Shown here: one piece after another, positions 1 through 12,628 of the stretch
Position numbering within the stretch: the stretch's first letter is position 1
Layout: each line of letters opens with the position of its first letter
NCBI GenBank assembly: GCA_015698045.1
Contig: BLAL01000356.1
Span: 868,001 to 932,000 of the forward strand
Length of the DNA stretch: 64,000 nucleotides
Direction: 5' to 3'
DNA from: Rhizophagus clarus
Lineage: Eukaryota; Glomeromycota; Glomeromycetes; Glomerales; Glomeraceae
The notes under the pieces: model-generated
What the model was told of the DNA's origin: nothing
The model's input: only the letters and a program-made list of their open reading frames with translations
Database searches by the model: none
Program-made: the position numbers and the translations under genes

Positions 1-248
1 AATGATTTCCTATTGTGATTTTGATAATTCATAATTATTAAACATTTAGCTATTATTGAAAAATTTACCAGTCCAATGTGCATACATTTGTGGGGCTATA
101 TTTTTGAAAAATAAATGCATAATGTCTGTCAGAAAAGACCACAGAAATAAGATTGTTTTAAGTTTAAGCAATTCACTCGACCCTTTAATTCCTATAATAA
201 AATAATACTTAACATAAAAATTTTATTTAATGTAATTGGTTTCAAAAC

Positions 249-2153
249 TTAAAAATATACCTGCCTGTTTCTTTTATTATATTATTTTTTGAATTTTAAT
301 TGTTTCATTATCAATTAATTTAGCCATATTGACAGTATTATCATGATTTCGTATATTATAAACAATATCAGATGATGGGTAGTATATGTGATGGTTTAAT
401 GGATGACAGATTCCTTCTATCATACAAAAGCGACAGGCCTTATATGAGTTATATCCAGTTAAATTTAAGCTTTTGTTTAATGCAAGGATATCTCTCGTCC
501 AGGTTAATAAATGCGCACGTAAAATAAATTGTTTATTTGTATGTCCATCTATACAAGGAACTCCTTCTAGAATTTTTAATAACAAATTAACAATTTAATA
601 AAAAAATTTTATCAAAATCATTTTTTATTATGTTAAAATAAGTTTACTTCAAATTCCTGTAATTCTTTTACTAAAGAATATAAAAAAGAATTAAAATCTT
701 TTGGTGAACAGAATCCTGGTATTATTATCGTTACTAAAAGATTTTCTTTTTTACACGAATGTGAGAAGGTAAATTATTATTTATTAATAATACAATCCAA
801 CAATCATCAGTCTTCTGTTTGAAAATTTGGTATCCATCACATGACCCAGATAACGTGATATCTCTTCCATCTTTAAAATAATCCCTTTGTAATAAGTCTT
901 GATATAACCTATTAACCCAAAAAATATATTATCCTATAACTCTTTACACTTAATCATAAATGTAATTTATTTAAATTACTCACATCCCATCAAATATATT
1001 AGCATATATTTTTTCATTTTCTCCATTTTTTCCTTTAGTTTGAGAATAAGTATTTCTATATTGTAGTTCTTCAGCCCTTTCTTTATCTTTATATTGAATT
1101 ATTAGATGTTCTTTTAGAGAGAAAAAAAATGTTGTATTTACTGATTTACTATTATCATCAAATCGATTTTTATTACAAATAGGACAAGTTGTTAGACTTT
1201 CATATAATGATGTAAATGCTATACAACTGTTTTTGCAAGTATCATATTTTTGCGGTTTAAAAGGAATTATGTTGTTAATTTTTTTTTTCAACTTATAAAT
1301 TGTTAAATTAGAATTAATATTATCAAGTATTTTATTAAATGCAATATCGGATATTGAATAAAGTACTTTTGTATGTAAAAGGCGCAAGCCTTGGATCAAT
1401 TCGTCTAAATAAAAAAAATAATTAAAAATTATAATCACGATTATCAATGTAATATTAAATATATAATACCATCATTTATTGTCTTCTATGTCTTTAAATT
1501 TATTGTCCATTTCTGTTAATTCATCATTCTCATCAGAAATATTACTTTCAGTTTCTATATCTTCTACTTTATCATTTTCATCATTATCAAGACTTGGATT
1601 ATCTTCACCGTTATAATCTTGACTTGGATCGTTATCATTATAATCTTCATCAAGGTTTTGATTATCATTATTACCATTATAATTTTCGTTATAATTGTTA
1701 TAATTTTGATTTGGATTGTCATCATTATAATCTTCATCAAAACTTTGATTATCATCATCACTATTATAATTTTCGTTATAATTGTTATAATCTTGACTTG
1801 GATTGCCATTATCACCGTTAAAATCTTCATTATCGAGACTACTTTAATGAATAATTTATATAATTAATTATCAAAATTTACTTTTGCTATAATTTAACTA
1901 ATTACCTCTCATTATCTGAAAGACTATTTACCGAATTTATATCCGATTCATCTAATTCATCATTAAACTTTCTTTTTCTGGCTACAATATAACTTGAAAT
2001 TGACTCACTACTGCTCTCTGTTTCTGATTCATTAATTTTTTCAATAAATACTTTTTCTTTTTCTTGATGTTTTTTAAAAGTTTTTTTGGTAGACAACCAC
2101 TTTCCACCACCAGGATTTATTTTACAGATACGACAAGAGCAAAAATATTGCAT
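249..2153 (-). pseudogene. Plavaka/CACTA-like (tnp2-type) transposase, broken, C-terminal part beyond the window edge
   Basis: Read right to left. The first exon (2153-1906) carries a Cys cluster (CSCRIC) and a basic stretch. Intron 1842-1905 joins it in frame to an acidic Asn/Asp-rich exon. Next comes an exon with the paired-Cys motif CPICNKNRF and a preceding YDTCKNSC, typical of this transposase family. Intron 909-983 restores FDG-MLYQDL. The following exon has the DGYQIFKQ...DDCW and NLPSHIRVKK blocks, and the last one has LLTWTRDILAL...GYNSYKACRFC. These blocks in this order are known from Plavaka/tnp2 transposases. It is broken: one base is missing in the T-run 747-752 (RVKK then frameshift), another frame change lies near 287-300, and the junction at 586-640 does not keep frame. 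The catalytic C-terminal half lies outside the window. No terminal inverted repeat was found to the right. Confidence 0.72.
1590..1841 (-). repeat. 87-bp acidic minisatellite inside the transposase exon
   Basis: The block starting at 1681 recurs at 1768, a period of 87 bp (29 codons), with about two and a half copies. In the transposase frame it encodes Asn/Asp/Tyr-rich repeats such as NYNNYNENYN and DEDYNDD. The opposite strand also gives open frames here, but they are shadows of the repeat. Confidence 0.7.
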
Positions 2154-2385
2154 TATTATTATTATATGAGCTGAAAATTAGAGGGGTTTTTTTTTCACAC
2201 CATGCTATACAACAATCTGTTATACAAAAAAAAAACTTTTTATTTTAGGGTGCACATCCTATACATTCTATTTTTTTATACAATTGCCAGTTTCTATCAC
2301 ATAAATATTTTTTTTTTTAACCTTAAAATATTTTGAAAAATGAGTGGTGAGTTTTTTCTTAGCCTTAAGGTTTTAAGGTTTTTTA

Positions 2386-2840
2386 CTGTTTAATAACCTT
2401 TGTTGATAAGGTTTATTATGTTATGATTGTTAACCTTCGTTGATAAGGTTTATTATGTTGTGATTGTTAACCTTCGTTGATAAGGTTTATTATGTTGTGA
2501 TTGTTAAATGTTAACTTTCGTTGATAAGGTTTTTTATGTTGTGTTTGTTAACCTTCATTGATAAGGTTTTTTATGTTGTGATTGTTGACCTTTGTTAATA
2601 AGGTTTTTTATGTTGTGATTGTTAACCTTCGTTGATAAGATTTTTTTATGTTGTGATCGTTAACCTTTGTTGATAAGGTTTGTTATGTTGTGATTATTAA
2701 CCTTTGTTGATAAGGTTTTTATGTTGTGATTGTTAACCTTTGTTGATAAGGTTTTTTTATATTGCGATTGTTAACCTTCATTGATAAGGTTTTTTATGTT
2801 GTGATTGTTAGCCTTCATTGATAAGGTTTAAAGGTTTTTT
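2386..2840. repeat. 37-bp minisatellite, about 12 copies
   Basis: The unit core TTGATAAGGTTTTTTATG recurs about every 37 bp, with occurrences near 2405, 2439, 2479, 2521, 2559, 2596, 2632, 2671, 2709, 2745, 2782 and 2819. Copies differ by point changes and T-run length. It has no open frame and lies between the broken transposase and the gene relic at 2880. Confidence 0.88.
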
Positions 2841-2879
2841 ATGATACCTTTCTTTTCTTTTCTTTTTTTTTCATATTTA

Positions 2880-3818
2880 AGAAACCTGCCATCCCGATAC
2901 ATGTACTCTATTTCTTGGAGATAACAATCTCGAGGATCTTAAGTCTAAAATGATCGAAGACTTAATAAAAAAAACAATGATATCACACAAAATTTTGTTC
3001 ATGTAGTAAAAAAAAAAAAGACGAGTATGTATAAACTTATTAATAATAGTTTAAATTTTTAAATTTTTAATAAACTAATGGAGTTTTAAATTTTTAGTTA
3101 TGGGTTTATTCATTTTGATGATGGACAAAAAAAAGAAGATTTCTACAAAAATGTAAAAGAAAAAAAATTTTTAATTGAAAAAGAGAAAAATATTGTTATT
3201 CTATTTTGACCTATCATTAGAAAGACAGACCCTTGTAGTGAATCTCTTCGTAATGAACACTGTAATAAACCTGTAAATTGATAATTTTTTAAGAAATATC
3301 AAAGCAACATAAGTTATTATTATTATTAAAGTATTTATTAACTTATAGGGTTCTACTTGGCGGCCATATTATGATCTATATGATAATGGGTAATGTTCTC
3401 GTTTTAATATATAAACTATAAGATTTACTGATATTTACTTTTAATATTCATTATGTAGAGCCCATTTCATTGTTATTATTTGTTTGCCTTCCATTACGAA
3501 TAAAGGTGAAATCAAACTCTTCACAGAATGTGAAGAAAACTTGATAATTTCCAGACAATATAAAGAATTAAATATTGGAGAAAACATTTTAAAAAAATCC
3601 ATACCGGTCGGTGATTTTGAATATATTATAATACTACCATCAAAGTAAGTTGTTAAATTAATATATTATACATTTATTATTATGCTAACTTTTATTGATA
3701 TGATAGAATTGACTTTACTAGTAAAGTAAAAATAGAAAAATTAGAAAATTCAAATATGTTTAAATTTGTAATAAAAAAATCACAAGAAAATAAAAGAAGG
3801 AGGCTTGATGTTGAATAA
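2880..3818 (+). pseudogene. Unrecognised multi-exon gene, probably decayed
   Basis: Several exon-like blocks follow each other. An acceptor near 2880 opens a frame beginning TCHPDTCTLFLGDN. After an apparent one-base slip in the A-run near 2970 a frame runs to KKKKT and joins YGFIHFDDGQKKEDF after an acceptor near 3100; that block meets a TGA near 3210. A later exon, GSTWRPYYDLYDN, joins in frame across an intron (about 3390-3458) to HFIVIICLPSITNKGEIK. A final intron near 3643 precedes IDFTSKVKIEKLENSN, which ends in tandem stops at 3818. Clean GT-AG junctions argue that this was a real spliced gene. I do not recognise the product. The in-frame TGA and the slip suggest it is dead, unless a small intron was missed. 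Confidence 0.45.
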
Positions 3819-3853
3819 TCATTATTTGGTCTTGAATAAATATTTTGTAAATA

Positions 3854-4010
3854 TGGGGTCTTTGCAATAGAAAGGTACGAAACTCAAAAAAAATTTTAAA
3901 TTTATTTTATATGCTAATTATGTTTTTTATACTAAAATAAGTGTAAATTTAATATTAATTAAATTTTTATTTTTTTTTGAGTTTCGTACCTTTCTATTGC
4001 AAAGACCCCA
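3854..4010 (+). mobile_element. MITE family 1, copy 1 (157 bp, TGGGGTC termini)
   Basis: Long inverted ends begin TGGGGTCTTTGCAATAGAAA and end in the complement, flanked by TA on both sides (3852-3853, 4011-4012), as expected for a Tc1/mariner-type target duplication. The centre is AT-rich and non-coding. Three further copies of exactly 157 bp lie at 20204, 36050 and 40947. Confidence 0.9.
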
Positions 4011-4019
4011 TATGTTATG

Positions 4020-4499
4020 TAGATATTGATACGAATTAAAAAAAAATTTTTTACTTTGAATCATTAAAATTTTATCATTGCAAAATCCCAAAATACAAAT
4101 ATCCTAAATTGCCATAATTTCAAAATTTCATAATCCCGATACTTCATAAGCCTAAAAGGCAAAATCCTGAAATGTAAAACCCTAAAATTTATAAATACAA
4201 AGACTTATTATTATTTATTATTAGTTAAAAGAGAAAAAACAATAATAATATTTATGATATTCATTTTTACTTTAATTAATTGCATTTTGGGATTTGGGAT
4301 TTATTTTATTTCTACTTTTAAAAGACCATAAAATAAAATTTATACATATATAAATCGCAAAATTTATAATAAGCTTAAGGTATTATTATTGTTCTAACCT
4401 GAAAGAATAATATTGAAACTAAAAGTATAATACTAAAACTATTCAGTTTATCTATCCGATCTTCTAACTTTAAATAAACGTTATACAATTCTTATTAAC
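4020..4499. other. AT-rich gap
   Basis: No gene is visible. It contains a loose series of short AAAATCCC/ATCCTGAAAT-like words (4080-4200) that resemble a worn minisatellite. Confidence 0.4.
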
Positions 4500-6268
4500 T
4501 TATTCATCATCTTCTTTAATGAATTCATTTAAGCTGACACCAACCCCATCAAAATATGATTTTATAATGTTAAGTTTTGCCAATTTCATTTCGTTTTTGC
4601 TCTGTTCATGCATTATTGAACCTTCTTCATAGTCAACCATATTACCTGTTTTTACCAAGTTGATCCAAATGTCAAAATTTGATGCTGATTTCATAGCACT
4701 TTTAAAAAAACTTGAACTCAATTCTTCAAAAGAATCAATTAAGCACCAATCTTTATCAGTCAATAATAATAATCTATATATTCTTGGTACTCTTTGCAAC
4801 ATTAAACTCATGTTTGAAGATGAGATATATGGAAAGTATCGAGTGACAAGTGTCTTAGCTTGAGTCCTCGTATTTTCACCTTGACTTCTACTTAAATTTG
4901 ATGAACAGAAAGCCTAAAGTCTAATATATGCTTTATATAATTCAATATGAAAATGTAATTCTTTTCTTCTTGACATTTCTTTGTTGATTTGTTTGTTCAT
5001 TTCTCCATTCACAAACTGAAAAATATTTTCAGTCAATTTTGTTGCAATGTTCTTAAAATTATTGGTAAAATTATTAATTGAATAATTTGCCTTTTTTTGG
5101 ACTTTAATTGACACTTTGCTAACAACTACTGATGTTGTATTTTCATTAGTTCTGTAAAATCGATCCACATTTTGAGCACCCTTAAAAAACTGAAATTTGG
5201 TCTTCTTTCAATGAGTGATTTTTAAGTGGTCAATTAAAGCTTTATGGTAGTTTTCTTTTTTTGAGAAAACTGCCTTATCACACATGGGAGGATTTTGGGG
5301 AAGATATTTGAAATATTTTAATAAAATATTCAAATCTTTTGCTAAATTAATAGCGCTTGCATCAATTTCCTTAATAGTTAATTTTTTACTGTATCTGACA
5401 TCATAAACAAAATTTCCATCTCCTTCTAATGAGTTAATATAATTATAATGTACAATACTATCAATTTCACAAGTATTAGTACGATTATGCAATATTAGGG
5501 TGCCTTCAGGATCAGTTATTGATGGAAATATTGAAAGCGACATTTAGAATGTCATGTCCCTTCATATTTACCAAAGAATGAAACAATAAATCGATCACTC
5601 TACTTCCAATTTTATCAATCGCTTATTCTATTAAACTTTGATCTTCAGAGTTGTTAAAATATAAAAATTTAAATTTATTAACATAATGAATTATTATTAA
5701 TATAATGAATTCTACTCGACATATAAGTTATATTTACCCTGGTTTTCCTTAAGTGGCTTATTTTTAACATCAATATCTATGAAGAAAATTAAAAAGTAAA
5801 TTTTACTTTGAATTATATGATATAATAATACAATTTAACCTGAGCTTTTATCTTACATGATGGTGCTTTTTCTTTTAACGACTTAATTCTTTTCAGTGAA
5901 TCTTTATTGTGTTGAGAAGAAGAATCTGTTGAAGTAGATTGTAGAGCTGCATCTTAAGCTTCATCAGGTTTTGGACAGTTTCGATATTCTCCATTTTCCC
6001 CCTCATTATAATCTTTATTATGATCTATTTTAATATTTTAATAATCTATATTTAATTTTAATAAATAAAAATTCTTTCGCAATAGTAAAAGGAAAATTAG
6101 TTAATAATAACATTATAAATCTTACTTACGTCTTTTATCATAAGCTGGAATGAGAACTTCGATCATAGAAATTTTATGATCTATAAAATAATATTTTTAA
6201 TTTTTAATTTAATAAACCAAAATTCTTCACACGTTAGTGAAAAGCAATGTACCATTATTTTGAGACAT
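4500..6268 (-). pseudogene. Unrecognised multi-exon gene relic
   Basis: Reading right to left from an ATG at 6268 (MSQNNGTLLFTN), exon-like blocks give DHKISMIEVLIPAYDKR, then an acidic/Ser-rich exon containing NEGENGEYRNCPKPDEA, a stop (TAA) and DAALQSTSTDSSSQHNKD, then DIDVKNKPLKENQ, then DQSLIE, a stop and AIDKIGSRVIDLLFHSL. A frame change leads into the long block 5543-5208 (ITDPEGTLILHNRTNTCEID). A last block, 5168-4500, reads through one TAG: first KANYSINNFTNNFKNIATKL, then MLQRVPRIYRLLLLTDKDW and an acidic end (EFIKEDDE). Intron borders are clear (for example GTAAGTAAG after DKR). At least three stops or frame changes make it a pseudogene. I do not recognise the family; an accessory protein of a transposon is one possibility. 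Confidence 0.5.
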
Positions 6269-7872
6269 TATTAAAATTTTGATTAATGGGGCTAATAGTT
6301 AAAGAATTCGATAAGAAAAGAGAAGGAAAATAAAAAAAAAAGAGAATTTTTTTGGATTTTACATCTCGTTAAATAAATTAAAAAATGAAATGATATTATT
6401 ACATCTCGTTAAAATGATATTGTTAAATCTCGCATGATAACAGATTTCATGTGATATGATAATCAATATCAAGATATATTTTTTTTGGCCAATAATTTAA
6501 TTGATAAATTATATTATTGATAAATTGATATTGAGAATGTTTTACGTATCCAATAAGAATATTTTAAGATATCGTAAAATATACAATTTAAAAATTAAGT
6601 ATATTTTTCATATAATTTAACATTATTTATTATTTAAATCTCTATTTTAAATAAACCATTTGTACAATTTTTAGTATGTTTTAAGAATATTTTTACTATA
6701 TAAGAATATTTTAACCATAAAATCCGTGCATTTTAAGTATGTAGACTTTTTATAGGGAAAAAGACTTTCATGATGCATTAGTCAAAATTGATGCTATCAG
6801 ATATATATTAGATATCTATATATTAATTACTAATCAGATATATATTAAGTATTTTTACATATTATTATTATATTGAGTACTTAATTTATTAAAATTACAT
6901 ATTATTAGACTTCTAATATCTAAATTATTAGTTACTGATATTGCTAATATATATACTAATCTATTTTATATATACCAGAAATAAAAAGGTAATTATATTT
7001 ATTGAAATAAAAAAAAATTGAAAATTTTTTTTTTACTTAAATAAAAAAATAAATATTTTTAATATTTTATTAAAAATCATTCTATTCCTATAATTCTATC
7101 AAATTTGTATATATTTAAAAAAGATAATAAAATAAATAATAATAAAAATAAAATAATGATAAAAATGAAATAGTAATGAAAATGAAATGGTAATGAAAAT
7201 AAATAATCATAAGGATGAAAAGAGAAAAGAAATACAAATAAAAAAAAAAAAAAGAATAAAAAATGAAAATAAAAAAAAAATAAATTAATAAAAAACAAAC
7301 TATAAAAAAAATAAAAAAATAGAATTAATAAAAATAAAATATAAAAATAAAATTAAAAAAAAAAAATAAATAAAAATGCTATATTTTATTTGCAAAACTA
7401 AGATCTAAAAAAAAAGAAAAAAATTAAAATAAGAAGGAGAAAATAAAATAAATAGAGGAGAAAAAAAATTAATATATCTTTATTTAATACAAAACTGAAA
7501 AAAATTAGACTTAAAAAAAATGTAAAATAAAAAATGAAAAAAAAATGAAAATAAAAAGAAGAAAAAATAAAAAATAATATACTTTTAATGTAAAATCAAA
7601 AAATTTAACTTAAAAAGAAAAAAAAAAAAATTAGAAATAAAAAAAAAAAAGTAAAAATAAAAGAAAAAAAAAACTGGATATCTATCAGGTTATATCTTTT
7701 ATATTAAAATAATTAAATTAAAAATCAATTAAATAATATTATCTAAATAAAATCATTTTAGATACAAATTAGTTATATACTTTAATTAAAATATAAAATA
7801 AATTAATTTAAAAATTATAATTAAATAAAAAAAAAATTATATTTGTATATAATATATCTTAAATACTGTATT
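6269..7872. other. AT-rich gap with A-rich low-complexity tract
   Basis: No supportable gene. From about 7016 to 7680 the plus strand is almost pure A/G/T with runs of A. From 7380 a unit of roughly 100 bp is weakly repeated (an AAAATCTAAAAAA-type core), resembling the degenerate block at 18440-18690. Open frames here are low-complexity artefacts. Confidence 0.6.
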
Positions 7873-7990
7873 TAAAGTTGCCTGCTAAAACTTTTTTGAT
7901 TTAATGCTAAAAGTTAAAACTCTTTACATAGTACCAAAATGCTAAAATGCCAAAACTGCTAAAACTGCTAAAATTGTATATTTTAGTATT
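7873..7990 (+). repeat. Solo end of a hAT-like element (TAAAGTTGCCTGC terminus)
   Basis: TAAAGTTGCCTGCTAAAACT starting at 7873 matches the terminus of the complete hAT element at 54205-55473 with one or two changes. It is followed by CTAAAACTGC-type words, like that element's subterminal repeats. I found no matching opposite end, so this looks like a truncated relative. Confidence 0.5.
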
Positions 7991-8039
7991 TCAGCATTTT
8001 GGTATAATTTCAGTGTAGATGATACTAATGTTCAATAAT

Positions 8040-8635
8040 GTTTTAGCATATTTTTATGTAAGAACCTACAAAAAAAAGAAAAAAATATTATTAAAAAATA
8101 ACTAAAACAATAAACAAATAAAAAAAAACTTTCTTATTATTTTTTACTTCAAAATTAGTTTGTATAATTTGTCTGAAAATATCTATAATAAAAGAAAAAA
8201 TTAAAAAAATATTATTAAAAAATACAAATCCTTTTTTATTTACTTTTTTAAAGACTGGTTTGTATATGGGCGTGCGTCAGTAGAAAAGAGGGAAATCGAC
8301 TTTTTTTTCAAAATTTATTTTATTGGACCACTTTGCTGATCTTGGTCATGTGCACAAAATTAGCTTAATAACCAAAATTACAAAAAAGAAGTCGATTTCC
8401 CCCTTTTCTACTGACGCACGCCCATATAGTAATTTATTTAATATTCCTACAATAAAGAAAAAAAAGTAATGTTAGTACCATTATTAAAGAAAAATATAAA
8501 ACTCTTCTTTTTCAATTTATCTTTTACTAAAATCTGGTTTATGTATAGTAATTCATCTGGCAATACTTATAATAAAAAAAAAATGTAATATTAATAATAT
8601 TAAAAAAAAATAAATTTCTCTTTTCTTATTAATAC
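8040..8635 (-). repeat. Tandem mini-exon/intron array, left part
   Basis: Read on the minus strand, similar units of about 38-45 nt are each bounded by an acceptor (TTTATTATAG, TTTTGTAG, TTATTGTAG) and a GTAAAA/GTAAAT donor, with introns holding TACTAAC-like sites (for example GGTACTAACATTAC near 8470). Exon-like pieces share the core AAACCAG-TTTTA. One unit is interrupted by MITE family 2 (8267-8424). The next unit appears to be split by the 8636-13163 transposon, because matching sequence resumes at 13168. No start codon or signal peptide was found, so expression is unproven. Confidence 0.5.
8267..8424 (+). mobile_element. MITE family 2 (158 bp, TGGGCGTGCGTCAGTAG termini)
   Basis: Near-perfect inverted ends TGGGCGTGCGTCAGTAGAAA run about 35 bp inward and are flanked by TA at 8265-8266 and 8425-8426. 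It sits in an exon-like segment of the surrounding array. It is the only copy in the window. Confidence 0.88.
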
Positions 8636-8639
8636 CAAT

Positions 8640-9069
8640 CAGTGGTCATGTTAGGGATCGGCAGGGATCGGCATGGGGAGTTGATTTAATTAGAGGATCT
8701 ACATCTATATTAATACATTTTTGTAAAACCGTTTTTTTAGTTAAATAAAAAATCTTACATAATAAAGTACACTAAAAATTTACATGTGACTTAGTGCTAT
8801 TTCGAAGTTATATTATATTAAGTTTTATCATTATTGGATAAATATTGAGAAACTTTTATTAGGAGCGTATTTTTACGAAGCGAAAAATAGGCAAACTTCA
8901 ATTGTATTTTAACGTAAAAGTGTTGTTTCAACGTGGTCTGTAACACTATGTTATGTGAAACGCGAAGACCTTAAGTAGATATTTTTGTCTCCCTACGGAC
9001 AAAAAAGAGTGTCGGTAACTTGCATCTCTACAATTTATTTTGACTATTTTTTGTCAAAGGAAATCATTA
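8640..9069 (+). promoter_or_regulatory. 5' flank of the transposon gene
   Basis: This stretch between the left inverted end and the first ATG is less AT-rich than its surroundings. It contains a short direct repeat (GGGATCGGCA, near 8655-8672) just inside the terminus, of the kind often bound by transposases. No TATA element can be singled out. Confidence 0.3.
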
Positions 9070-12000
9070 ATGTCAGAACAAAGATATGAAATTTCCACAC
9101 CCTTGCCTTCTATAGACTTTTTAGAAGAATATAACGATGAAATAAGCAGTAATGACGAGTTTGAATGTGAAATGTTAAATGAAACACTTGATAATACTAG
9201 TGATATACATTTTGAAGACCCTGAGAAAAAAAAGAAAAATGATTGTAAAACATTTGAACATGATGAAGTTATAGATAATTTACAACACACTGAACTTACA
9301 CCATGTGTAGTTATCGATTTTATTAAGGGTGAAGTTCAACGATGTGAGGAATCAACGAAACTAAGACAATTACGAAATTTGTTTGGAACATGGCAAGTCG
9401 ACAGAGATGTAATCAATGAAGTTGATGGAGTTTTAATAAGATTAGGAGTATGTAATACTCATTTCCAATTTGATAATAAGTATCTACATCAATCACAAAA
9501 TAAACAATTGAAAGATTTTAATCAAGGAATTATTCAATGGAGACGATGCATCTCTTGTAATAAATATATTACTTTTTATTCTCGGGGCGCAGGATGCACA
9601 TTACATTCTTGGCATTTAAATAAACAAAATATTCAAGTTCCATGTATTGGACAGTATACATGTGAGGCGCTACGAGACTGTCTACCAGTGTGTAAACAGG
9701 CTTTTGATGACATTAATCCATGGCAAAAAAGTGTTTGTTGCTGGTGTTACGAAAATTTGGGTGGTCATATTCATCATCGTCCTGGGAGAGGAAAAAGTGG
9801 GACAACATGTACTACATTACATGCTGATGATACGGCAAAAGGGTTAGAGTATTTGGGTAACTGGTTAATTAATATCGCACAAACAGGAAATGACAAAGAA
9901 AAAATATTAACTAAAGTTTTCGAAGCCCTTCTTCCTTTTGCCGACCTAACGTTCAGTTCCAATTCTACTATTACTACTCTTATCTCAACTACCCTAAATG
10001 AACCTCCCAGTTTGTTTATGATAAAGACTCTTTTTATTGAATTTTCTAAAAAACAAGAAATTGAAAAAAAATTAGAAATCAAAGAAAAAGAACTCGAAAA
10101 AAAAGAAATTGAAAAGAAAGAAATCGAAAAAAAATTAGAAATAGAAGATTTTGAGGCAGGTATACTCTCTTTTTCTTCATGAAAACTCACGGTAAAAAAA
10201 AGATGCGAATGAATAATTTTTTGATTGATTGATACAGGAATTTGGTCATACATTTGGACAAAAATTATGGAATTCTCGATCGTATGTTAACTCAAGAGCA
10301 GCTGCCTTAGAATCTCCGCAAACTATTCAAGAATATTACGATGGGTTTCCCAAATTTTTAAATGATTTCTTCTTTGGAGTAATTGATGAATTATATCAAA
10401 AAAAGACGACAGTATGCAACTGGCAACGAAAAAGACGTCACAAGTTACCAAAAACTGTAATTTCTGAACCGATAATGAAAACTGTAACATTTATTACGTC
10501 GATGTTATTAGGACTAGCTTTTCCTCATTTGAAAATTTGGTTACCTCGAGTTTTAGCTAGCCTTAGTCGTATGCCAAGATTACTGGGTTCTTTTCGACAG
10601 TTGTTAACAGTTTGTCATGTAAGTTCTCATAGTGACAGACACGAACGAAAACTTGCGAAAACCCGAATGGAAGAATCGAATCCATCAAACTGTTTAATTC
10701 GCGCTAACAATGTGTGGAATTTAGCAATCATCGATAACATCGATTTTAAAGAGAAGAGTTTCAAGTTCGGTAATATATATGATGTTACGCGTGGTAACTC
10801 ACATGCCACTCTGAGAATGGCCTTTCAAGCCCAATTGCCAGTCGAAATAGAAACTAGTCCTGAACAAGTCATCGAGTTAACTGCTAATACTTCATTATTC
10901 GGGATGAATCAGAGTATTGATGAAACGTTAAATATGTTTCAGAAGGTTATTTTTGATTTGTTAGATTTCAAAGAAATTGAAGGTGAATTAATTTACAAGA
11001 CAAATTTTGATGCAGAAACTATCAAGCGCGTTTTACTTACTAAATTAGAACCAGGATGTCTTGGTCCTTCTCCCAATGTTGTAATATTAGAGCCAGGAGC
11101 CAATCCGAATTCTGACGAAGAAATTTTGCATGTTTCTGAAATGTATAAGGAGGACTTTGCGATGAACAATCATTCCTTTTTAGATATCATAGCAGATGAG
11201 GCGATATTTCGTAGGTTAATCAAATGCCGGGAGAAATGGCCAAATATAAGACCTCACTTGGGCCAATGGCACACGTCGAAGGACTTTTTGTTCAGTTTTG
11301 ATAGTCCTATTCTCTAGTTACGGATTATTAAGTTTGGCGTCATGTTTGGGCGTTCGTTTCTTGGACAAATTTGAAGCTGCAGTCGATTATCGGTCAACTG
11401 CACGAGTATTGGATCTTTTATGGGTGGCGGTGGGGATAGCAATCAATATTTACATAAAAAAAATTGGAATATCACTTTCAGATATAATGGATGATGAAAA
11501 TGATGCTCATGTTTGTCTCAAAGTATAGGATACCTTTATTTTATTAATTATATTGTATTTTATTTATTTTATTATTTATTTACAATTATGTAAAACTTAC
11601 TTTATTACAATAAAAAGATATGGTACTTATACTATAAATGGGCTGGTATCTGGAAAGTGCATCGGATGGGAATGCGCATAGGAAACTTTGGTCTGCAACG
11701 AAATTCATTATCTGCAGCGGCTCCACTTTACGCAAGTGCAGCGAAATCCAACTATACGATAGCTATAGCCCATTATCTTAGCATCATAGCGGCTCACCCT
11801 AAATTAGAAGAAAGATTAAATTATTGTGGCACCTTTAAAATTCCCCGCGATGTTAACGAAGATTCACGGCATGTTTGTTTTGGCTTTGACGAAGCTCTGG
11901 AAATGTTTGGCGTAAGGTTCGTCAAACAAAATATTTATGGAAATATAATCGATGAGAAGAACCTTAGAGATCAGATAAAGTCTTCTCAGGACGAAAGAGA

Positions 12001-12628
12001 AAGGATAAACCTGTTAATGAGTGAGTACCTTAATGATTATGCAGTTTCATATAGTGAACGGGCTATAAAGTCACGCAAGAAATCTTTATGGGAGCTCGTG
12101 AATGACCTCATAACGGTTTTTGGAATGTCCGACCCCTTATCACACCAACTATTCCAAGAATATACACCCACAGAAATGCACAAGGAAGGGCTTAGTAGAC
12201 TGTTTGATTGTTATCCAAATGGTTTAGAACGAATTAAAGCAGTATACCAGCAAGAAGTTCTAAAGACAGAAGATAGAAATCCACAAGGTAGAAGGACAAT
12301 AGGAGTTGTTAGAACGAAGGTGAAAGATTATAATAGTAAGAAAAAGGCTGAGAAGAGAAAAATAGTGATTCCAGAACTTACACAGCCTGTACTAGAAGAT
12401 TTAAATGAAACGCCACTTACCATCGAACTACAATCCAAACGAAGAAAAACAGCAGGTGCCAGACATCGAACTACCGAAGATGAGACAGCAATTCTTTGTG
12501 CACTAAAAATATATAAAAATTACCTTCCGGAAGATGCTATTGGTTCCGTTCGTGAGAAATTGTCAGAAGTTTGGACTGTTAAAAAGGTGCGAGAGTGGTG
12601 GAATTATCATAAGAACAAGGAATTGTGA
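9070..12628 (+). pseudogene. DUF6589-like putative transposase, nearly intact
   Basis: The start is ATG 9070 (MSEQRYEIS); further upstream the frame has no ATG. Domains in order: an acidic N-terminus; a Cys/His-rich region at about residues 155-245 (CISCNKYITFYSRGAGC, CCWCYENLGG); a Glu/Lys coiled coil near residues 335-365; a central region with DNIDF...NSHATLRMAFQ, PGANPNSDEE and DEAIFRR...LGQWHTSKD; a segment with KSNYTIAIAHYL and FGFDEALEMFGV; and a Myb-like basic C-terminus (RHRTTEDETAIL...REWWNYHKNK). The N-x-H-A-T and KxxY patterns recall fungal DUF6589 proteins, a call from memory. Intron 11523-11617 joins LK to IWYLYYKWAG in frame. Defects: one extra T near 11295-11299 shifts the frame after KDFLFS, and the probable first intron (about 10158-10238) leaves the phase off by one. 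Conserved acidic residues could form a DDE-type centre, but that is inference. Confidence 0.62.

Noticed and set aside
4080-4200. Interstitial telomere repeat
   Set aside because: The words are irregular AAAATCCC/CCTAAA variants and never a regular TTAGGG or CCCTAA array.
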